The translations under genes and the position numbers were made by a program. This document shows positions 15,180 through 22,992 of a stretch of DNA of 24,497 bases, piece after piece; the stretch's first letter is position 1, and each line of letters begins with the position of its first letter. Source of the DNA: an uncultured Collinsella sp. (lineage in GTDB: Bacteria > Actinomycetota > Coriobacteriia > Coriobacteriales > Coriobacteriaceae); the NCBI GenBank assembly GCA_902491895.1, contig CABUJH010000030.1, positions 1-24,497 on the forward strand, written 5' to 3'. Below the pieces are notes generated by a model. It saw only the letters and a program-made list of their open reading frames with translations. It was not told the origin of the DNA and searched no databases.

Positions 15180-16256
15180 ATGAGTCTGATTGATGATCTG
15201 GTCAAACTCGAGGAAGAGGCCAAGGAGCTCGTCGCAGGCGCCGACGACGCCGCAAAGCTCGAGGCCGCGCGCGTTGAGCTGCTCGGCCGCAAGGGCCGCA
15301 TCACCGGCCTGATGCGCATGATGGGCAAGCTCGCCCCCGAGGATCGTCCCATGATGGGCAAGCGCGCCAACGAGATGCGCCAGCTGATTGAGGGCATGCT
15401 CGACGAGCGCACCACCGAGATGAAGGCCGCCGCCCTCAAGCACGCACTCGAGCACGAGGCCGTCGACATCACGCTGCCGGGCATCCGTCCGCAGATCGGT
15501 CACCAGCACCTGATCAAGCAGATCATCGAGGAGGCCGAGGACATCTTCTGCGGCATCGGCTACACCGTCGAGTCCGGCCCCATGGTCGATACCTCCTACT
15601 ACAACTTCACCGCGCTCAACGCGCCCATGGATCACCCGAGCCGCTCGGCTCGCGACACGTTCTATGTGGTCGACAACAACCCCGGTAGCGTCGCGCACCC
15701 CGAGGCTCACGCCCACGGCGAGTCCGACGTGCTGCTGCGCACCCAGACCTCGGGCGTGCAGATCCACACCATGGAGTCGCAGAAGCCGCCCATCTACATG
15801 ATCTGCCCGGGCACCGTCTATCGTCCCGACACGGCCGACGCCTGCCACCTGCCGCAGTTCAACCAGATTGAAGGCTTGGTCGTCGACGAGGGCATCACCT
15901 TTGGCGATCTTAAGGGCACGCTCGACTACTTTGTTAAGTGCATGTTTGGCGAGGACCGCAAGACGCGCTACCGCCCGCACTTCTTCCCCTTCACCGAGCC
16001 TTCCTGCGAGGTGGACGTGAGCTGCCACGTCTGCGGCGGCAAGGGCTGCAACTTCTGCAAGCACAGCGGCTGGATCGAGATCTTGGGCTGCGGCATGGTC
16101 GACCCCAACGTTCTTATCAACTGCGGCATCGACCCCGAGAAGTACACCGGCTTCGCCTTTGGCATTGGCGCCGAGCGCGTCGCGGCCCTGCGCTACGACC
16201 TGCCCGACCTCAGAACGCTCATGACGGGCGATATGCGTTTTCTGAATCAGTTCTAG
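15180..16256 (+). CDS. pheS: Phenylalanine--tRNA ligase alpha subunit
   Basis: This is the catalytic subunit of the cytoplasmic alpha2beta2 enzyme that charges tRNA-Phe. It has 358 residues, near the usual 340-350. An N-terminal coiled-coil arm (about 1-90) is followed by the class II core. Recognisable blocks are IGYTVESGPMVDTSYYNF, LNAPMDHPSRSARDTFYV, QFNQIEGLVVDEGITFGDL (motif 2 region), FTEPSCEVDVSCHVCGGKGC and GFAFGIGAERVAALRYDLPD (motif 3). The ATG at 15180 is chosen over the longer open frame from 15069. AAGGGAAG lies just upstream, the MSLIDDL N-terminus is typical, and the extension would be read from the T-box terminator. It is followed by pheT after 184 bases containing an inverted repeat. 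Control is by the T-box upstream. Confidence 0.98.
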   Translation: MSLIDDLVKLEEEAKELVAGADDAAKLEAARVELLGRKGRITGLMRMMGKLAPEDRPMMGKRANEMRQLIEGMLDERTTEMKAAALKHALEHEAVDITLPGIRPQIGHQHLIKQIIEEAEDIFCGIGYTVESGPMVDTSYYNFTALNAPMDHPSRSARDTFYVVDNNPGSVAHPEAHAHGESDVLLRTQTSGVQIHTMESQKPPIYMICPGTVYRPDTADACHLPQFNQIEGLVVDEGITFGDLKGTLDYFVKCMFGEDRKTRYRPHFFPFTEPSCEVDVSCHVCGGKGCNFCKHSGWIEILGCGMVDPNVLINCGIDPEKYTGFAFGIGAERVAALRYDLPDLRTLMTGDMRFLNQF

Positions 16257-16264
16257 GCTGCGGC

Positions 16265-16357
16265 TTGTCCAAGCACGGCACCTCGGCGCTCATTCGTCGC
16301 TTGCGTACCAAAGTACGCGGCGCTCCTCTTTCGGGCCGATCTGCCGCACTTGGACAA
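16265..16357. repeat. Inverted repeat in the pheS-pheT gap
   Basis: TTGTCCAAGCACGGCA (16265-16280) faces TGCCGCACTTGGACAA (16342-16357), 14 of 16 positions pairing. A second palindrome, GCGTAC-CAAA-GTACGC (16303-16318), lies near the centre. No T-tract follows. The structure could be a REP-like intergenic element or an RNA processing/stability structure between the two cistrons. Confidence 0.7.
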
Positions 16358-16440
16358 CCCTCGCTTTGTAAGGAATGTTCACAAAGTTGAAGTTTCCACC
16401 TGCATCTCTTCGCAGGCTTTCAGTATGAAAGGAGAGCTAG

Positions 16441-18894
16441 ATGCGTGTTTCTTACGACTGGCTCAAGACCATGATCGATATTCCGGAGGATCCCAAGACC
16501 CTTTCGGACGAATATATCCGTACCGGCACCGAGGTCGAGGCGATCGACACCGTGGGCGAGTCCTTCGACCACGTGGTGACCGCCAAGGTGCTCACCAAGA
16601 CCCCGCACCCCGATAGCGACCACATGTATGTGTGCTCGGTCGACGTGGGCGACAAGAACCTCGACCCCGACGGCAATCCCGCTCCGCTGCAGATCGTCTG
16701 CGGCGCGCAGAACTTCGAGGCCGGCGACCACATCGTCACGGCAATGATCGGCGCCGTGCTTCCCGGCGACGTCAAGATCAAGAAGAGCAAGCTTCGCGGC
16801 GTCGTGTCCATGGGCATGAACTGCTCCGCGCGCGAGCTCGGCCTGGGTGGCGACCACTCCGGCATCATGATCCTGCCCGAGGATACGCCCTGCGGCATGC
16901 CGTTTGCCGAGTACGTGGGCTCGAGCGACACCGTGCTCGACTGCGAGATCACGCCCAACCGCCCCGACTGCCTGTCCATGATCGGCATGGCCCGCGAAAC
17001 CGGTGCCATCTTCGACCGCGATTTCCACGTTGAGCTGCCCGCCATCAAGGTCGAGACCGGCCGCGCGACCGACGACGAGCTTTCCGTCGAGATTGCCGAC
17101 GAGGGCCTGTGCGACCGCTACGTTGCCCGCATCGTGCGCAACGTGAAGGTCGGCCCCTCGCCCGACTGGATGGTCAAGCGCCTCAACGCCCTGGGCGTGC
17201 GCCCGCACAACAACATCGTCGACATCACCAACTACGTGATGATGCTCACCGGTCAGCCGCTGCACGCCTTTGACCTGGACACCTTTGCCGAGCGCGATGG
17301 CCACCGTCGCGTGGTGGTTCGCGCCGCCCAGCAGGATGAGAAGTTCACGACGCTCGACGGCGAGGAGCGCGTGCTCGACGCCGGCATGGGCCTCATCACC
17401 GACGGCGAGCGTCCCGTGGCGCTGGCCGGTGTCATGGGCGGCATGGATTCCGAGATCGAGGACGATACCGTTGACGTGATGGTCGAGAGCGCCTGCTTCA
17501 ACGCCGGCCGCACCTCGCGCACCAGCCGCGACCTTTCGCTGATTTCCGACGCCTCCATTCGCTTTGAGCGCCAGGTCGACGAGACCGGCTGCGTGGACGT
17601 CGCCAATGTGACGTGCGCGCTCATCGAACAAATCGCCGGCGGCGAGGTTGCTCCCGGCTATGTCGACGTTTTCCCCGCGCCCAAGACCATCGACAGCATT
17701 AAGCTGCGCCTGGCCCGCGTACACGCCATCTGCGGTGCCGACATCGAGCCCGACTTTATCGAGCGCTCACTCACCCGCCTGGGCTGCACCGTCGAGCGCG
17801 ACGGCGAGGACTTTATGGTCACGCCGCCGAGCTTCCGCCCCGACCTGCCGCGCGAGATCGATCTGATCGAGGAGGTCTTGCGCCTGTGGGGCATGGGCCG
17901 CGTGACGGCGACCATTCCGGCTGCCAAGAATCACATCGGCGGTCTGACGCGCGAGCAGAAGCTTACCCGCAAGGTCGGCGAGATCCTGCGCGCCTGCGGC
18001 CTCAACGAGACCACGACCTTTGGCTTTGCCGCCCCGGGCGACCTGGAGAAGATCGGCATGTCCACCGAAGGCCGCGGCTGCCCCGTGGTGCTCATGAACC
18101 CGTTGGTCGCCGAGCAGACCGAGATGCGCCGCTCGTTGCTGCCGGGTCTGCTGCAGTCTGTGGCCTACAACGAGGCCCACGGCACGCCCAACGTGCATCT
18201 GTACGAGGTCGGCAGCCTGTTCCACGGTCGCGAGAACGCCAGCCTGCCCAAGGAGACCAAGTCCGTGGCGGGCGTGCTCTCGGGCCAGTGGAGCGAGCAG
18301 TCTTGGAACATGAAGTACCGTAAGCTGCGCTTCTTCTTTGGCAAGGGCATCGTTGAGGAGTTGCTTGCCCAGCTGCGCATCGAGAAGGTTCGCTTCCGTC
18401 CCGTCGAGGGCGAGAGCTATGCCTTCCTGCAGCCGGGTCGTGCTGCCGAGGTACTCTCGGGCGGTACCGTGCTGGGCTGGGTTGGCGAGATCCACCCCGA
18501 GGCGCGCGAGGCTATGGGCATTGACGAGGTCGTCGTTGCCTTTGAGCTCGACCTGGACAAGCTGATCAAGGGCGCCCGCAACCAGGAGAACTACCGTGAG
18601 TTCTCGCAGTACCCGGCCGTTGAGCACGACCTTGCTATCGTGGTCGACAACACTGTGACCTGCGAGGATCTTGAGCGCCGTATTACCAGCGCCGGAGGCA
18701 AGCTTCTCGAGGGCGTGCGTCTGTTCGATGTCTACCGCGATCCCATCCGCATCGGAGCGGGCAAGAAGTCCATGGCCTTTGCGCTTACGTATCGCTCCGA
18801 CGACCACACGCTTACCAGCGAAGAGGTCGAAAAGGCGCACCAGAAGATTGTTTCCAAGGTGTGCAAGGGCGTAAACGGCGAGGTCCGCGGCTAG
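16441..18894 (+). CDS. pheT: Phenylalanine--tRNA ligase beta subunit
   Basis: The 817-residue partner of PheS is responsible for tRNA recognition and editing. Domains in order are the N-terminal helical start MRVSYDWLKTMIDI and an EMAP/OB-type tRNA-binding domain (about 42-158, with HPDSDHMYVCSVDVG). Then come the B3/B4 editing region (about 220-390), B5 (about 413-482, SFRPDLPREIDLIEEVLRLW), a catalytic-like core (about 490-700) and the ferredoxin-like anticodon-binding domain. The last starts near 720 with YPAVEHDLAIVVD and ends with KKSMAFALTYRSDDHTLTSE. Length is normal (about 800). The ATG at 16441 has AAGGAG seven bases upstream. It shares the T-box-controlled transcript with pheS; no obvious terminator is seen after its stop. 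Confidence 0.98.
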   Translation: MRVSYDWLKTMIDIPEDPKTLSDEYIRTGTEVEAIDTVGESFDHVVTAKVLTKTPHPDSDHMYVCSVDVGDKNLDPDGNPAPLQIVCGAQNFEAGDHIVTAMIGAVLPGDVKIKKSKLRGVVSMGMNCSARELGLGGDHSGIMILPEDTPCGMPFAEYVGSSDTVLDCEITPNRPDCLSMIGMARETGAIFDRDFHVELPAIKVETGRATDDELSVEIADEGLCDRYVARIVRNVKVGPSPDWMVKRLNALGVRPHNNIVDITNYVMMLTGQPLHAFDLDTFAERDGHRRVVVRAAQQDEKFTTLDGEERVLDAGMGLITDGERPVALAGVMGGMDSEIEDDTVDVMVESACFNAGRTSRTSRDLSLISDASIRFERQVDETGCVDVANVTCALIEQIAGGEVAPGYVDVFPAPKTIDSIKLRLARVHAICGADIEPDFIERSLTRLGCTVERDGEDFMVTPPSFRPDLPREIDLIEEVLRLWGMGRVTATIPAAKNHIGGLTREQKLTRKVGEILRACGLNETTTFGFAAPGDLEKIGMSTEGRGCPVVLMNPLVAEQTEMRRSLLPGLLQSVAYNEAHGTPNVHLYEVGSLFHGRENASLPKETKSVAGVLSGQWSEQSWNMKYRKLRFFFGKGIVEELLAQLRIEKVRFRPVEGESYAFLQPGRAAEVLSGGTVLGWVGEIHPEAREAMGIDEVVVAFELDLDKLIKGARNQENYREFSQYPAVEHDLAIVVDNTVTCEDLERRITSAGGKLLEGVRLFDVYRDPIRIGAGKKSMAFALTYRSDDHTLTSEEVEKAHQKIVSKVCKGVNGEVRG

Positions 18895-18993
18895 GTCCTG
18901 CGCCAGATATAGGCCAGCGTCGGCTGCCGCCGAGTCTTACGTGACTGCTGTTTTCGGTATAAGGCACCGTTGAGCCTGCATATATGACACGCG

Positions 18994-19082
18994 CATTACA
19001 TAACGGCGTGCTGCTTTGTCGGCAGTGCGCCGTTTTGCTATGATAGCCCGCGGCGTGTTACGAATCTGACATTACGTAACAC
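18994..19082. promoter_or_regulatory. Operator candidate for the cbiMQO metal importer
   Basis: GTGTTACG (19055-19062) and CGTAACAC (19075-19082) are perfect 8-bp half-sites separated by 12 bases. They start about four bases after the predicted transcription start. CATTACGTAAC within the right half (19070-19080) recurs upstream of the -35 as CATTACATAAC (18994-19004), and a further TTACGTGA lies at 18937-18944. Position and symmetry fit a dimeric repressor, possibly a metal sensor; the regulator is not in the window. Confidence 0.6.
19016..19044 (+). promoter_or_regulatory. Promoter of the cbiMQO operon
   Basis: TTGTCG (19016-19021) and TATGAT (19039-19044) are separated by exactly 17 bases, with a start expected near 19051. 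The leader to cbiM is about 90 nt. I see no cobalamin riboswitch consensus in it. Confidence 0.75.
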
Positions 19083-19139
19083 TGGAAAGGTGATTCAAGC
19101 GGCGTTGCAATTCCGTGCGCCGATAACCGGGAGGCGTAC

Positions 19140-20222
19140 ATGCACATTCCAGATAATTATCTGTCCCCGCAGACCGATGCCGTTATGGCGGTGGCGATGG
19201 TGCCCGTTTGGATCCACTGCATCAAAAAGGTGCGCGCCACGCTCGATCGCGAGCACATGGCGTTCCTGGGCATCTGCGCCGCGTTCTCCTTCCTGCTCAT
19301 GATGTTTAATGTGCCGCTGCCCGGCGGCACCACGGGTCACGCCGTCGGCGGCGCGCTCATCGCGCTGCTGCTGGGTCCCGAGGCCGCGGCCATTGCGGTC
19401 TCGGTCGCGCTGGCACTGCAGGCGCTGCTGTTTGGCGACGGCGGCATCCTGTCCTTTGGCGCCAACTGCTTTAACATGGCCTTCGTGTTGCCGTTTGCCG
19501 CTGCTATCGTGTTCCGTGCGCTCAACAGCCGTTTGCACGACAAGAGCTGGGGCACCTCGGTTTCGGCCATCGTAAGCGGCTGGGTCGGCCTGTGCCTGGC
19601 GGCCCTGTGCGCGGCAATCGAGTTCGGTATTCAGCCGATGCTCTTTACCAACGCTTCGGGCGCTCCGCTGTACTGCCCCTTCCCGCTGTCCGTGGCTATT
19701 CCAGCCATGTTGATTCCGCATATGCTGGTTGCCGGCGTGGTCGAGGGCGTGGCGACTGCCGCGATCTACGGTTTCATTAAGAAGACGGCGCCGAGCGTTA
19801 TCGTCGGCCCCGAAGCCGCCGATGGACAGCTTGCCGGCGATGGTACTGCCAAGAAGACTTCCCTGGTCCCCACGCTCATCCTGGTCGCCGTGCTTGTTGC
19901 GGCCACGCCGCTGGGCCTGCTGGCCACGGGTGACGCATGGGGCGAGTGGGACGCCGAGGGCGCCGCGACCGCCGTTCAGGAGGCTGGTGACGACAGTCTG
20001 CAGGCTTCGGTCGGCCTTGATACCCCGACCTTTGCCGACGCTCTGCCTACGGGCGATTACCTGCAGGCCTATTCCGAGGAGCAGGGTCTTGGCTTTGCCG
20101 GTCAGGCTGCCATGTATATCCTGTCCGGCGTGATTGGCGTGGCGGTGCTCACCATCGCATTCCGTCTGATCTCGCTGACGGTTAAGGAAAGCGGTGCTCA
20201 TGGCAATAGCCGAGCTGCCTAG
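19140..20222 (+). CDS. cbiM: ECF-type cobalt/nickel transporter substrate-binding subunit with fused CbiN/NikN-like C-terminus
   Basis: This is the S-component of an energy-coupling-factor metal importer. It is 360 residues, starting MHIPDNYLSP; the free N-terminal Met-His-Ile-Pro-Asp is the metal-binding feature of CbiM/NikM. GGTTGHAVGGALIALLLGPE and LFGDGGILSFGANCFNMAF are hallmark segments holding the second metal histidine. About seven transmembrane segments make the CbiM part (1-235). The rest, about 245-360, is a transmembrane helix with TPLGLLATGDAWGEW, an extracytoplasmic loop and a final helix. This is the arrangement of the small CbiN/NikN partner (PDGLE-type), here fused, which explains why no separate cbiN is present. 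GGGAGG precedes the ATG by five bases. Cobalt versus nickel cannot be decided from sequence. Confidence 0.93.
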   Translation: MHIPDNYLSPQTDAVMAVAMVPVWIHCIKKVRATLDREHMAFLGICAAFSFLLMMFNVPLPGGTTGHAVGGALIALLLGPEAAAIAVSVALALQALLFGDGGILSFGANCFNMAFVLPFAAAIVFRALNSRLHDKSWGTSVSAIVSGWVGLCLAALCAAIEFGIQPMLFTNASGAPLYCPFPLSVAIPAMLIPHMLVAGVVEGVATAAIYGFIKKTAPSVIVGPEAADGQLAGDGTAKKTSLVPTLILVAVLVAATPLGLLATGDAWGEWDAEGAATAVQEAGDDSLQASVGLDTPTFADALPTGDYLQAYSEEQGLGFAGQAAMYILSGVIGVAVLTIAFRLISLTVKESGAHGNSRAA

Positions 20223-21036
20223 CTGGCTTGCGGCCGAGGAGCGATACGAGCCCGTGGGGGCTCGGCATCGTGTGATGCAAAAGAATGTCCTGCACCTGGC
20301 GAGCCTGCTTGAGCGGGTTCGCTTGGGTGGAGGCGCGCACGAGGGCGGGTCGATGGTCGACCGCGCCCTTTCTTGCGTTTCGGCTCCGGTGCGCCTGGTG
20401 GGGATGTTCGTCTGCGTTCTGTGCGTGTGTCTGACGCAGAGCCCGTTGTACCTCATGTTGATGGCGGCTATCGCGCTGGTGCTCGTTGCCGTGCGCCCCG
20501 TACGCGGGCTGCGGGCAACCTTTGCGCCGGCGCTTGGCACTGCGGGGCTCGCAGTGGTTCTGGCGCTGCCTGCCCTGCTGCTGGGCGCTTCCGCTACGGG
20601 CGCCATGCTCAAAATTGCGCTTAAGACGTTCATTAACGTGTCGCTCGTGCTGGGTGTTTCGTGGACGCTCACCTGGAGCCGCATGTCGGCGGCGCTCAAG
20701 ACGCTACATCTGCCCGACGAGGTCATCTTTACGTTTGATATGGCGCTCAAGCACATCGAGGTGCTGGGTCGCACGGCGCACAATCTGTGCGAATCGGTCA
20801 TGCTGCGCGGCGTTGGCCGTGCGCCTGAGGGATTTTCGCGTACCGATTCGATCGCGGGTATCATGGGCATGACCTTTATCAAGGCGATGGAATGCAGCCG
20901 CGCGATGGACGAGGCTATGCTTTGCCGCGGCTTTGCCGGTGCGTATCCGGCGCCCGCGCGCGCCGGGTTTGGCTGGCGCGATGCCGTTTACGCAGCCGTT
21001 GTGGTTCTGCTCGCCGTGTTGTGTGCAGTGCTGTAG
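20194..21036 (+). CDS. cbiQ: ECF transporter transmembrane (T) component, CbiQ-like
   Basis: This integral membrane coupling subunit links CbiM to the ATPase. It has about 280 residues: a soluble N-terminal stretch, then VGMFVCVLCVCLTQSPLYLM and further hydrophobic helices. The ARG-type coupling region appears in the divergent form ESVMLRGVGR and DEAMLCRGFAG, the two short motifs that contact the ATPase in this family. The gene overlaps the end of cbiM by 29 bases. GTG at 20194 is given as start because AAGGA ends five bases before it; ATG at 20200 (eleven-base spacing, two residues shorter) is a real alternative. Translational coupling with cbiM is likely. Confidence 0.92.
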   Translation: MLMAIAELPSWLAAEERYEPVGARHRVMQKNVLHLASLLERVRLGGGAHEGGSMVDRALSCVSAPVRLVGMFVCVLCVCLTQSPLYLMLMAAIALVLVAVRPVRGLRATFAPALGTAGLAVVLALPALLLGASATGAMLKIALKTFINVSLVLGVSWTLTWSRMSAALKTLHLPDEVIFTFDMALKHIEVLGRTAHNLCESVMLRGVGRAPEGFSRTDSIAGIMGMTFIKAMECSRAMDEAMLCRGFAGAYPAPARAGFGWRDAVYAAVVVLLAVLCAVL

Positions 21037-21080
21037 CGCGGGCGGTCGAGCCGTCGATGTGGATAGGGAAGGGCGACGTT

Positions 21081-21851
21081 TTGGCAAACGATACGAATGG
21101 CACGATGGGCGTGAGCGGTGCTGCCGGCGCCGAGACCACGCCGCTCATCGAGTTTCGCGACGTGGTGTTTTCCTATGCGGGTCATACGGTGGTCGACGGC
21201 GTTTCGCTGCAGGTGGATCGTGGTGAACTCGTTGCTCTGCTTGGTCCTAACGGTTGTGGCAAGACGACGATCATGCGCCTTATCAACGGCCTTGAGCTCG
21301 CGGATGCCGGCGCATACCTGTTTGACGGACGCGTGGTCGATGCGGCGTATCTGAAGGATTCTGCTGCTGCTCAGAAGTTCCACCAGCGCGTGGGCTTCGT
21401 ATTCCAAAACGCCGATGCCCAGCTGTTCTGCGCCACGGTGGGCGAGGAAGTTGCTTTTGGTCCCGCGCAGATGGGACTGCCGGCAGACGAGCTCGAGCGC
21501 CGCGTGCGCGATGCCATGGGGCTGTTCCAGGTTGCCGACCTTGCCGACGCCTCTCCCTATCAGCTCTCGGGCGGGCAAAAGAAGCGCGTTGCGCTGGCTG
21601 CGGTGGTGTCGATGAACCCGGATATCTTGGTCCTTGACGAGCCTACCAATGGGCTTGACGAGGATTCATGTGACATCGTGGTCAACTTCTTGCTGGCTTA
21701 CGTCGCGGCGGGTAAGACGGTCTTGATGAGCACACATCACCAGGATTTGGTGCGACGCCTGGGTGCCCGTGCAATCTATATCGATCGATATCACCATGTG
21801 GTCGAGGCGCCTTCGCCGTCGTATGGAACCGAAAGCGGTGCTACGGACTAG
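21081..21851 (+). CDS. cbiO: ECF transporter ATP-binding subunit, CbiO-like
   Basis: This ABC ATPase powers the metal importer. Walker A is GPNGCGKTT, the Q-loop region is GFVFQNADAQLFCATVGEEV (typical of ECF ATPases), and the signature is LSGGQKKRVALA. Walker B is ILVLDEPTNGLDE, and the switch histidine is in MSTHHQDL. A single ATPase is present, as in CbiMNQO-type systems, so it probably forms a homodimer. The start is uncertain. TTG at 21081 has AAGGG seven bases upstream; ATG at 21057 is in frame but has no ribosome site; an ATG at 21105 would also keep the whole domain. The 20 or so residues before IEFRDVVFSYAG are low-complexity. It begins 45 bases after cbiQ. Confidence 0.93.
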   Translation: MANDTNGTMGVSGAAGAETTPLIEFRDVVFSYAGHTVVDGVSLQVDRGELVALLGPNGCGKTTIMRLINGLELADAGAYLFDGRVVDAAYLKDSAAAQKFHQRVGFVFQNADAQLFCATVGEEVAFGPAQMGLPADELERRVRDAMGLFQVADLADASPYQLSGGQKKRVALAAVVSMNPDILVLDEPTNGLDEDSCDIVVNFLLAYVAAGKTVLMSTHHQDLVRRLGARAIYIDRYHHVVEAPSPSYGTESGATD

Positions 21852-21896
21852 TTGCTGCGTAGAGCATGCGTAGCCGCCCGCGCGGCATTGCCGTGA

Positions 21897-21905
21897 TGGT
21901 ATAGT
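21897..21905 (+). promoter_or_regulatory. Extended -10 promoter candidate for the downstream gene
   Basis: TGGTATAGT provides a TG motif plus a TATAGT hexamer. A start near 21912 would leave about 20 nt before ATG 21932, which supports that start over the ATG at 21920. No -35 is convincing. Confidence 0.45.
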
Positions 21906-21931
21906 TATCCAGGTTTTTTATGGGGGTGGCT

Positions 21932-22780
21932 ATGCCAAGCTGGAACATTCATATCGCTCAGACGGAGCGTTTGCTGGAGCGCACCGGTGCGCTTGCCAAT
22001 AGCGTGCGCGACCGCAATGCCTTTTTGTTTGGCTGCGTGGTTCCGGATATCTTCGTGGGCTATATGGTCCCTGCCATCGCCGATCCCATCCCGTACCGCA
22101 TTACGCACTTTGCCAAGCCTGAGCCCATCCCAAAGCCTCGTGAGCATGAGTTTTGGGATACCTATGTGGCACCGTTGCTAAAAAGTTCGCCCACCGGTGC
22201 GCCGGCCGCGGCGACCTCGATTATCGAGGAACGCGAGCGACTGAACCGCGTGCACTATCCCCAGCGCTACAAGGATGCCGAGCCGGTTGCCGGTCCCGGC
22301 GCCTATGAGTTCTCGCTTGCATCCGAAGATGTGGCACAGTCGTTGCTCGATTTGACACTGGGTGTCTGGTCGCATTTGGTGGCCGACACGGTATGGAACA
22401 CGCGTGTGAACCAGTATCTGGAAGCAAACGGCGGCAAGCCGAGCGAGGAATTTCGCATTAAAAAGCAGGGCGATTTTGACTGGTTTGGCAAGACGCTGGG
22501 CATTGTTTCCATCCCGCGTGCGACCGATCGTCTGTATACTGCTGCGGCGCGTTTTGGTCAGTATCCCATCCATAAAGAATATGTGCTCAAGACCATCGGC
22601 GTCATGCACGAGATTGTACGCGAAAACCCCGGTGAGCCCGACCATCCGCCATACCGCCTGCTAACCGAGGAGTTTTTCGATGCAACGTTTACCGAGGTCA
22701 TCGAGCTGACCGAGGCGGGATTTGCGGCTCGCGTTGCTGCTTCTGGCGTTCCCGCAGTCCCCCTGATTGCTAGCTGCTAG
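21932..22780 (+). CDS. Conserved hypothetical protein, possible zinc-dependent phospholipase C-like fold
   Basis: The protein has about 282 residues with histidines and aspartates spread in a pattern resembling the zinc-dependent phospholipase C / S1-P1-like helical family. Examples are PSWNIHIAQTERLLERTG at the start, DRNAFLFGCVVPDIFVGY, YRITHFAKPEP and LGVWSHLVADTVWNTRVNQ. In that family an N-terminal His after a short lead and a later HxxxD supply zinc ligands. The match is by eye and moderate only. There is no signal peptide, so if it is an enzyme it acts inside the cell. ATG 21932 is preferred because GGGGGTGG lies just upstream and MPSWNIHIA is a natural N-terminus; ATG 21920 is in frame, four residues longer. 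It follows cbiO in the same direction after 80 bases but seems to have its own promoter. Confidence 0.7.
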   Translation: MPSWNIHIAQTERLLERTGALANSVRDRNAFLFGCVVPDIFVGYMVPAIADPIPYRITHFAKPEPIPKPREHEFWDTYVAPLLKSSPTGAPAAATSIIEERERLNRVHYPQRYKDAEPVAGPGAYEFSLASEDVAQSLLDLTLGVWSHLVADTVWNTRVNQYLEANGGKPSEEFRIKKQGDFDWFGKTLGIVSIPRATDRLYTAAARFGQYPIHKEYVLKTIGVMHEIVRENPGEPDHPPYRLLTEEFFDATFTEVIELTEAGFAARVAASGVPAVPLIASC

Positions 22781-22927
22781 CCGGCCGGCTTGGCAGTGAA
22801 TAGCTCACCCCAATTGATCAACAGCTTCCGTCGCATGGCGTAAACACGGCAAACGAGCTGCACATCTCATAGCATGCCATAAGTAGCTGGTTGCGTGTCA
22901 TGCCATACAGTAGACATCGGCGCACAG

Positions 22928-22964
22928 AAAAAGGGCCCGGAAGGCAATGCCTTCCGGGCCCTTT
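22928..22964 (-). terminator. Intrinsic terminator of pyk
   Basis: A perfect 16-bp stem (22930-22945 with 22949-22964) surrounds only AAT; five T residues follow on the minus strand. It lies about 30 bases after the pyk stop. The plus-strand side has only TTT, so it could also stop transcripts from the upstream gene weakly. Confidence 0.93.
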
Positions 22965-22992
22965 GCAATGCAAATCTGCTTGCAAGTACGAT

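Noticed and set aside
18895..19139. Cobalamin or NiCo riboswitch before cbiM
   Set aside because: I saw no conserved B12-box-like or NiCo core sequence; the leader from the predicted start is only about 90 nt and contains a DNA palindrome instead.
19095..20882. 595-codon minus-strand open frame across cbiM-cbiQ
   Set aside because: It crosses two genes with firm motifs and is low-complexity Arg/Ser/Ala-rich; it is a codon-composition artefact.
22873..22907. Short direct repeat CATGCCATA (22873-22881 and 22899-22907)
   Set aside because: Nine bases twice in a non-coding gap is weak and has no further structure or clear relation to a promoter.
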